From positions 1-12,407 of the forward strand of contig JAUXJX010000014.1 in assembly GCA_030624545.1 (NCBI GenBank): 12,407 nt of DNA, written 5' to 3'. Shown here one piece after another: positions 7,608-12,407 of this stretch. Numbering within the stretch: position 1 is the first letter of the stretch; each line of letters begins with the position of its first letter. Below the pieces are notes generated by a model, which saw nothing but the letters and a program-made list of their open reading frames with translations, ran no database searches and was not told the origin of the DNA. Source of the DNA: Bacteroidota bacterium (lineage in GTDB: Bacteria; Zhuqueibacterota; JdFR-76; DREG01). The position numbers were made by a program, and so were the translations under genes.

Positions 7608-9284
7608 TTAGCTCCCCAGTTTTTTGTCGACGATTTTCAGAATTTCATCCTTCAACTGGTAGGCTTCCGAAAGAATCTTCTCCCCTGCCTGTTGCATCTT
7701 ATTTCGAAACTTGTCGTCTTCAATGCCTGGAATATTGATCTTAACATTCAGATAAGCGCCATGCACGGCCGCGCAGCCCATAAGCGCGCCGACGCCGGCA
7801 TCACTCACGGCATTCTGATTGCCCTTTTCGGCGGCGGATTTGCACAATTTCATCACTTCCAGCGAGCGTTCCATTACATTCAGGGGTACCTGTGTGGCAT
7901 GTTTCGTGGCTTCCTGGATGGCCTTATCCCTCGCCATCTGATCTTGAGGAGATTTCTTCGGCATCCGCGACGCATCCATCACCTGGTTGAATGCTTCGGT
8001 ATCCCGGTCAATTGCCTGAATCAGTTCGCCCTTTAGCTCCTGACATTCTACGCCAAGCTGCTCCATCTTCTTCCATGCTGAGCTATATTCCTTATTTCCA
8101 TGAGTTAGGCTCGCCACCATCGAGCCCAGCGCTGCCGCAAGGCTGCCTGCAAGCGCCGCGACGCTTCCGCCGCCTGGCGCCGGAGAATTCGAAGAAAGCT
8201 CGTCGGCAAACTCATGGAGTCTCATGTTTGCCAATCCACCATATTTCGATCCGAAGCAAAATTCGATGATTTTTTTGTTTGGCACGAATTCCCCAAGATC
8301 ATCCAGACCGAAAAATTTCACAGCCATGTGGATCAGCTCGTCATCCGTCACCCCGGTCGATTTTCCCTGTTTGGAAAGCGCATGCCTGCCGGCCTCCAAC
8401 ATCGCCTGCAACGGGATAAGCCCCACCAATTCGCTGCCCGTGACACGAACCCCCAGTTTTTCGGCTTCATTGCAAGACTCTTCGAAAAGGACGTGTAAGG
8501 GCGTGGTTTTGTAGTTGATCAGATTGTATGAGACCTGCGCCTGGCCGTATTCCTCAATATACCAGCCCACGCCCTTGACCGCTTTCAACAGGCCAGGGAC
8601 CCTTAGAGTTATTCCATTCTCATCTCGGACAATTTTTCCCTGCCCATTCCGCTTGAGACGGCCCTTCTCGCGCAGATTCAAGGCGATCTCGTTTGCCAGC
8701 CTTCGATCACGGGTGTTCAGGTTTACATTGTAGGCAATCAAGAATTCCCTGGCCCCGATGATGGTCGTACCGGCTTTTTCATTGAACTCAGGTGGGCCAT
8801 AATCGGGCTGCCAGTCGGGGTCCTTCAACTTTTCCGGAAGCCCTTCGTATTCCCCTTCTCTAACGGTGGCCAGGTTATTTCTCTCCGGCCGGCTTGCGGC
8901 TTCCTCGTAGAGATAAACCGGAATGCCTAATTCCCCGGCGACCCGCTGACCCAAATCCTTGGCAATCTTCACGCAGTCTTCCATGGTGACTCCGGACACC
9001 GGTACAAATGGGCACACATCCGTGGCGCCCATGCGCGCATGTTCTCCATGGTGTTTTCTCATATCGATCAGCTCGGCGGCCCGGCGAATTGCACGGAAAG
9101 CGGCTTCTTTCGCCGCGGCTGGTGTTCCAATAAATGTGACGACCGTTCGGTTGGTGGCGAAACCCGGATCCACATCCAGAAGTGCAGCTCCGTCAGTCTC
9201 TTCGATTTCTCGCGTGATGGCCTGAATGACTGACTTGTCTCTCCCCTCGCTGAAATTGGGAACACATTCGACAATCTGCTGCAT
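7608..9284 (-). CDS. ftcD: Bifunctional glutamate formimidoyltransferase / formimidoyl-THF cyclodeaminase
   Basis: A 558-residue two-domain enzyme. The formimidoyltransferase half (about 1-345) opens with VECVPNFSEGRD (5-16) and contains GEHARMGATDVCPF (80-93), whose His82 matches the catalytic His82 of porcine FTCD in position and context. The cyclodeaminase half (about 355-558) begins with the glycine loop SPAPGGGSVAA (367-377). It moves a formimino group from glutamate to tetrahydrofolate and then forms 5,10-methenyl-THF plus ammonia. An insert with many basic residues lies at about 208-232, just before the domain's WYIEEYG. Two starts are possible: TTG at 9290 directly abuts GAGGG, whereas ATG at 9284 has that GAGGG (9291-9295) six bases upstream, so ATG is chosen. 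The gene sits between pnp and a deaminase without histidine-breakdown neighbours. Confidence 0.93.
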   Translation of the reverse strand: MQQIVECVPNFSEGRDKSVIQAITREIEETDGAALLDVDPGFATNRTVVTFIGTPAAAKEAAFRAIRRAAELIDMRKHHGEHARMGATDVCPFVPVSGVTMEDCVKIAKDLGQRVAGELGIPVYLYEEAASRPERNNLATVREGEYEGLPEKLKDPDWQPDYGPPEFNEKAGTTIIGAREFLIAYNVNLNTRDRRLANEIALNLREKGRLKRNGQGKIVRDENGITLRVPGLLKAVKGVGWYIEEYGQAQVSYNLINYKTTPLHVLFEESCNEAEKLGVRVTGSELVGLIPLQAMLEAGRHALSKQGKSTGVTDDELIHMAVKFFGLDDLGEFVPNKKIIEFCFGSKYGGLANMRLHEFADELSSNSPAPGGGSVAALAGSLAAALGSMVASLTHGNKEYSSAWKKMEQLGVECQELKGELIQAIDRDTEAFNQVMDASRMPKKSPQDQMARDKAIQEATKHATQVPLNVMERSLEVMKLCKSAAEKGNQNAVSDAGVGALMGCAAVHGAYLNVKINIPGIEDDKFRNKMQQAGEKILSEAYQLKDEILKIVDKKLGS

Positions 9285-9296
9285 TGACAACCCTCG

Positions 9297-10130
9297 TCAA
9301 TCCAAATTAGACGTTCGAAAAATTCGCAGTATGATTTCTTCCATCAAACTCTCAAATTTCTCGCCAACCATTGCTGCAATTTCCGTAACCTCCGAGTGAT
9401 CCAGCTTGTTTTCACTCAAGCCAGTGGTCATATTTGTAATGCACGATAATCCCAAAACTCTCATGCCCATCTGATTTGCTACAAGGACTTCTGGGACAGT
9501 GGACATGCTGCCTGCATCTCCGCCAAGGATTTGCATCATGCGGACCTCAGCAGCCGATTCATACGACGGACCCGTGCTGCCAACCAGTACGCCTTTTTTT
9601 AGCCGAAGTCCCAACTTATGGGCCGCGGCTTCGGCCAGTTCGATCAGGCTGGGATCGTAGGGCGCCGAAAGGTCGACAAACCGCTTTTCGGGGGATATGG
9701 GCTCCCTGGATATGAGGGGATTCTTGAAAAAGAAGTTGATGTGATCGTCGATCAGCATCAAATCACCCGGTCGGATTTGTGGATTAAGACTGCCGGCAGC
9801 GTTGGTCACGATCAGATGGGTAACGCCAAATTCTGCGAGGAGCCGCACCGGAAAAGTGACCTCCTCCATTGTATAGCCTTCGTAGAAATGCACACGGCCT
9901 TTCAGAACAAGAATTTTGTGTTTCCCGACCTTTCCAATTAACCAGGCTCCTTCATGGCCTTCGACGGTTGCTCTTGGATAGCTCGGAATATCAGCGGTCT
10001 TGATCAGATAGGGCTCTTTGAGGCGGTCGGCAAAATAGCCCAGGCCGGATCCTAATATGACGGCAAGCTTAGGATAGTCATTAAGACGCTTCTGTAAATA
10101 TTCAAGCGATGTCTGGATGTTGTTCTTCAA
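9297..10130 (-). CDS. pnp: Purine nucleoside phosphorylase, trimeric 6-oxopurine type
   Basis: A 277-residue cytoplasmic PNP/MTAP-family enzyme that cleaves inosine or guanosine with phosphate to give the base and (deoxy)ribose-1-phosphate. Phosphate and sugar residues lie in LGSGLG (26-31), EGHEG (57-61), GRVHFYEGY (78-86) and MSTVPEV (209-215). GPSYES (187-192) holds Glu191, equivalent to human Glu201, and CITN (230-233) holds Asn233, equivalent to human Asn243. This pair reads 6-oxopurines; MTA phosphorylases usually have another residue at the Asn position. Length is standard. The start is TTG at 10128-10130, preceded by a weak GGGGA; the in-frame TAG of nupC lies 18 bases upstream, so a longer protein is excluded. 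It lies 12 bases before ftcD. Confidence 0.95.
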   Translation of the reverse strand: MKNNIQTSLEYLQKRLNDYPKLAVILGSGLGYFADRLKEPYLIKTADIPSYPRATVEGHEGAWLIGKVGKHKILVLKGRVHFYEGYTMEEVTFPVRLLAEFGVTHLIVTNAAGSLNPQIRPGDLMLIDDHINFFFKNPLISREPISPEKRFVDLSAPYDPSLIELAEAAAHKLGLRLKKGVLVGSTGPSYESAAEVRMMQILGGDAGSMSTVPEVLVANQMGMRVLGLSCITNMTTGLSENKLDHSEVTEIAAMVGEKFESLMEEIILRIFRTSNLD

Positions 10131-10148
10131 GTCAATGTATCCCCGTGA

Positions 10149-11366
10149 CTAATAAATAATTCCCACAACGGTTGCGGTGAGCCAGGATGCAAGTGCGCCG
10201 CCAAACATGGCGCGCATGGCCAATTTCGCCAGATCTTTTCTCCGACCGGGCGCCAGTGCGCCGATCCCGCCAATTTGAATCCCGACCGATGCAAAGTTAG
10301 AGAAGCCGCATAGGGCATAAGAGGCTATGATTACCGATTTTGGTTCCAGCTCAGGCGCCAATTCTTGAAGATGACCGTAGGCAATGAGCTCGGTCAGCAC
10401 AATTTTTTCTCCCATCAGGCCCCCGATGGTGAAGACATCACTCGTCGGAACACCCATTACAAAAGCAAGGGGTGAGAATATCCATCCTAAGATCTGTTCC
10501 AGGCTTAACCCCACAACACCGAGAACATAATTTATCGCAGCCACGAAAGCGACGATGGCGATAAGCAAAGTCGCTACATTTGCCGCCAGGCGCATTCCAT
10601 CTGTGGAGCCGCGGGTGATGGCTTCCATGACATTGTCTTCCGTTTTCTCGACATGCATCTTGAGGTCCCCTTTGGTTGGAGAATCTTCCGTTTCAGGATG
10701 CATAACCTTGGCGATAGCCAGGGCAGCCGGGGCGCTCATTACCGATGCGGCCATGAGGTGGCCGGCAATATTGGGGACATTTGCCAACCATTTCACGTAG
10801 ATGGCCATGACGCCCCCGGCAATTGTGGCAAAACCGACGGTCATGATTGCCATGATTTCACTGCGCGTCATGGTCTCGATAAAAGGGCGGATAACCAGGG
10901 GCGCTTCGGTCTGGCCTACGAAAATATTCGCCGATGCGGAAAGGGTCTCCGAGCCGCTGGTCTTCATGGTTTTCTGCATGCCGCGGGCAATAAACCGAAC
11001 AACGACTTGCATGATTCCCAGGTGATATAAAATGGCCATAAATGCAGAAAAGAATATGATAGTTGGTAGAACCTGAAAAGCAAAGAAAAAACCCAGGGAG
11101 CCCTCTGAACCCTCGGGTACTGCCAGATTGTTGAAGATAAATTTTGCACCCTCATCAGAGAACGACAATAACCTGCGAATGGCTCCGTCGAGAAAGAAAA
11201 AAATGGGTTGTCCGACGGGTGTCTTCAGGATAAAAAGAGCAAATGCGAGCTGCAGTCCCAAACCCCAACCAACTAATCGAAAATTTATCTGGCTGCGATT
11301 TTTGGAGAAAAGATATGCCACGCCCAAAATGGAGATAATGCCCAGAATTCCGATGAATCGTTCCAT
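10149..11366 (-). CDS. nupC: Concentrative nucleoside transporter (CNT/NupC family)
   Basis: A 405-residue inner-membrane symporter that takes up nucleosides with Na+ or H+. Hydrophobic segments run through the whole protein from residue 3 to 405, compatible with the CNT fold of eight membrane helices plus re-entrant hairpins. Family motifs are GQTEAP (151-156), which binds the nucleobase in the Vibrio cholerae CNT structure, GMRLAANVA (257-265), LTELIAY (324-330) with Glu326, and CGFSNFASVG (353-362) with Asn357 and Ser360 expected at the ribose. Length matches bacterial CNTs. ATG is supported by AAGGAA seven to eight bases upstream. It is the first gene of the tight run ending with the methyltransferase and supplies its substrate. 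Confidence 0.95.
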   Translation of the reverse strand: MERFIGILGIISILGVAYLFSKNRSQINFRLVGWGLGLQLAFALFILKTPVGQPIFFFLDGAIRRLLSFSDEGAKFIFNNLAVPEGSEGSLGFFFAFQVLPTIIFFSAFMAILYHLGIMQVVVRFIARGMQKTMKTSGSETLSASANIFVGQTEAPLVIRPFIETMTRSEIMAIMTVGFATIAGGVMAIYVKWLANVPNIAGHLMAASVMSAPAALAIAKVMHPETEDSPTKGDLKMHVEKTEDNVMEAITRGSTDGMRLAANVATLLIAIVAFVAAINYVLGVVGLSLEQILGWIFSPLAFVMGVPTSDVFTIGGLMGEKIVLTELIAYGHLQELAPELEPKSVIIASYALCGFSNFASVGIQIGGIGALAPGRRKDLAKLAMRAMFGGALASWLTATVVGIIY

Positions 11367-11381
11367 ACGCTTGTTCCTTTT

Positions 11382-11483
11382 TCAGGGGTTCGCTTCAGGC
11401 TTTACTTGTTCCGATCTTCTTTTCCTTTGTCTTCGTTCCTCGTGATCAGATACGCTAGCCTCGATGTTTATCACCACTGCCAT
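11382..11483 (-). CDS. Possible 33-residue basic small protein between tdk and nupC
   Basis: An open frame from ATG (11481-11483) to TGA (11382-11384) encodes 33 residues with a strongly basic middle (ERRQRKRRSEQ, 16-26). It fills most of the gap between tdk and nupC. A good AAGGAG (11501-11506 on the minus strand) lies 17 bases before this ATG, which is too far, and only two bases before an in-frame TTG at 11498, which is too near. Neither start is well placed, so this may be a non-coding leader with chance coding. I recognise no family. Confidence 0.25.
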   Translation of the reverse strand: MAVVINIEASVSDHEERRQRKRRSEQVKPEANP

Positions 11484-11491
11484 CAGAGGCT
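11457..11491 (-). promoter_or_regulatory. Stem-loop in the tdk-nupC gap
   Basis: AGCCTCGATG (11457-11466) pairs with CATC (11481-11484) and GAGGCT (11486-11491), giving ten base pairs with a single bulged A at 11485 and a 14-base loop. No T-run follows on either strand, so it is not a typical terminator. The stem covers the ATG of the possible small frame and lies upstream of nupC. It could stabilise or process the transcript between tdk and the nupC operon. No promoter with good spacing was found in this gap. Confidence 0.35.
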
Positions 11492-11513
11492 TCGGCAATT
11501 CTCCTTATGTCTC

Positions 11514-12074
11514 CTAATTCAACGGTGGTTTAAAACACTTGCGACAGCGAGCTTCATAGATTTTTCGACCTCCGACAACTACGCGCTCCTCATCCTGCGT
11601 TAGCCTTTGCGTGCGGTTGGCAGGGTTGCCGCAGACCATGCAGATCGCCAGGGTTTTCGTGATATATTCGGCAACCGCCAGCAGTTGAGGGATGGGCTCG
11701 AAGGGGTCGCCGCGATAGTCCTGATCAAGTCCTGCCACTATGACCCTTTTCCCATTGTTTGAGAGCTGTTGGCAGACAGCGACCAATTCCATACCGAAAA
11801 ATTGAGCTTCATCGATACCGACAACATCAGAATCTGCGGCCGCCTCCAGGATTTCAATTGCCGAATTGACAGGCGTAGAAGGTATTTTCAAATCGCTATG
11901 GGATACAATATAATCATTGCTGTAACGCGTATCGATTTGAGGTTTAAGAATGCTCACGCTCTGGCGGGCGATTTGACAGCGCCGCAGCCGACGAATAAGC
12001 TCTTCACTCTTGCCGCTGTACATACTGCCACAAATTACCTCTATCCATCCATGGTCAGATTGGATAACGTTCAT
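11514..12074 (-). CDS. tdk: Thymidine kinase (type II, EC 2.7.1.21)
   Basis: A 186-residue cytoplasmic kinase that phosphorylates thymidine (and deoxyuridine) with ATP for dTTP salvage. The P-loop is GSMYSGKS (16-23), the Walker B and catalytic region is IDEAQFF (87-93) with Glu89 as the likely base, GLDQDYRG (115-122) follows, and four cysteines (145, 148, 177, 180) form the structural zinc site. The thymidine lasso carries Tyr173. Length is normal for this family, which is unrelated to the viral type. The ATG is preceded by GAGGAG five bases upstream. It shares direction with the nucleoside run, 147 bases before nupC, and has a possible promoter of its own. Confidence 0.95.
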   Translation of the reverse strand: MNVIQSDHGWIEVICGSMYSGKSEELIRRLRRCQIARQSVSILKPQIDTRYSNDYIVSHSDLKIPSTPVNSAIEILEAAADSDVVGIDEAQFFGMELVAVCQQLSNNGKRVIVAGLDQDYRGDPFEPIPQLLAVAEYITKTLAICMVCGNPANRTQRLTQDEERVVVGGRKIYEARCRKCFKPPLN

Positions 12075-12115
12075 CTGTTCTCCTCATTTCCGGTTTCGAT
12101 CATTTGCACGCTATT

Positions 12116-12144
12116 ATTCTAATCCCAAATGACGACAAATCCAA
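12116..12144 (-). promoter_or_regulatory. Possible sigma-70 promoter for tdk
   Basis: On the minus strand TTGGAT (12139-12144) and TAGAAT (12116-12121) are separated by exactly 17 bases. The -10 box is one mismatch from consensus; the -35 box is weak. Transcription would start about 35 bases before the tdk ATG. The surrounding gap between the GalT-like gene and tdk is 102 bases and holds nothing else recognisable. Confidence 0.4.
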
Positions 12145-12176
12145 TGAATTTCATAACCCTGGTAAATATTCAGAAA

Positions 12177-12407
12177 TCAAGAAAAGCCTCTGAATATTTG
12201 GGCCGCCATCTCCGGGGGGACGGGGTTGACCGAAAAATCAAAGCCAGGGTTGAAATTTGAACGGCTGGGAATGTCCGGAACGATTTCAAGATGCCAGTGA
12301 TAGTCCTGCGCAATGGTTTTCCAATATCCCCGTTGATGGCTCACAGAAGTATTCGGTCCGTTATGGAGTGTAATCGTGTATCCCGGGTCCCTTAACTCTT
12401 CGGCTAT
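12177..12407 (-). CDS. C-terminal part of a GalT-type HIT-superfamily nucleotidyltransferase (partial)
   Basis: The minus strand is open from the window edge to TGA at 12177-12179, giving the last 76 residues. DYHWHLEIVP (40-49) followed by FNPGFDFSVNPVPPEMAA (57-74) matches the end of galactose-1-phosphate uridylyltransferase-like proteins, where HWH-(I/L)-E lies in the second HIT-like domain and a glycine-rich strand precedes INPxPPExAA. The start and the catalytic HxH motif are outside the window, so the substrate cannot be set: hexose-1-phosphate uridylyl- or adenylyl-transfer are both possible. It runs in the same direction as tdk, 102 bases upstream of it. Confidence 0.75.
   Translation of the reverse strand: MAEELRDPGYTITLHNGPNTSVSHQRGYWKTIAQDYHWHLEIVPDIPSRSNFNPGFDFSVNPVPPEMAAQIFRGFS

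Noticed and set aside
11367..11513. Possible purine riboswitch or PurR-type operator before nupC
   Set aside because: The stem-loop here does not show the three-way junction or conserved loop bases of purine riboswitches, and no convincing palindromic operator was seen.

Overview
The window looks like chromosomal DNA of a bacterium, probably an uncultured lineage near the FCB group (Calditrichota/KSB1-like). This placement is inference. It rests on roughly even base composition, an A/C-rich intergenic repeat, a full-length FTCD fusion with a basic mid-domain insert, Shine-Dalgarno-led genes, and frequent TTG starts (4 of the 10 main genes whose start is visible). I see no rRNA, tRNA, CRISPR array, insertion sequence or phage gene.

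Left part (1-3954, + strand): the last 24 codons of an unidentified gene; a non-coding stretch with the repeat; a Tat-signal-bearing class V aminotransferase-fold PLP enzyme followed by a strong hairpin; a stretch with overlapping inverted repeats; a one-domain RRM RNA-binding protein; and a DUF2254-like membrane protein behind a near-consensus sigma-70 promoter. The membrane protein gene meets the rightward end of the minus-strand cluster tail to tail, with a 6-base overlap.

Right part (3949-12407, all - strand), in transcription order: the end of a GalT-type HIT nucleotidyltransferase, thymidine kinase, a 147-base gap, then a tightly packed six-gene run: NupC nucleoside transporter, purine nucleoside phosphorylase, formimidoyltransferase-cyclodeaminase (FTCD), an adenosine-type amidohydrolase, adenine deaminase and a small SAM-dependent methyltransferase. 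Gaps within the run are 3-19 bases, so it is probably one operon.

The run reads as a nucleoside uptake and purine salvage or breakdown unit. NupC imports nucleosides. The amidohydrolase probably deaminates adenosine-type compounds (5'-deoxyadenosine, methylthioadenosine, S-adenosylhomocysteine or adenosine). The phosphorylase carries the residues typical of 6-oxopurine specificity and would cleave the resulting inosine-type nucleosides. Adenine deaminase sends free adenine to hypoxanthine. FTCD is the odd member: its textbook role is the last step of histidine breakdown, but no hut gene is in view, and its formimino-folate chemistry also occurs in purine fermentation. Thymidine kinase upstream supplies the pyrimidine side. 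No wholly new system is evident. The gene grouping, the leader structures and the DUF2254-like protein are the points that deserve a second look.
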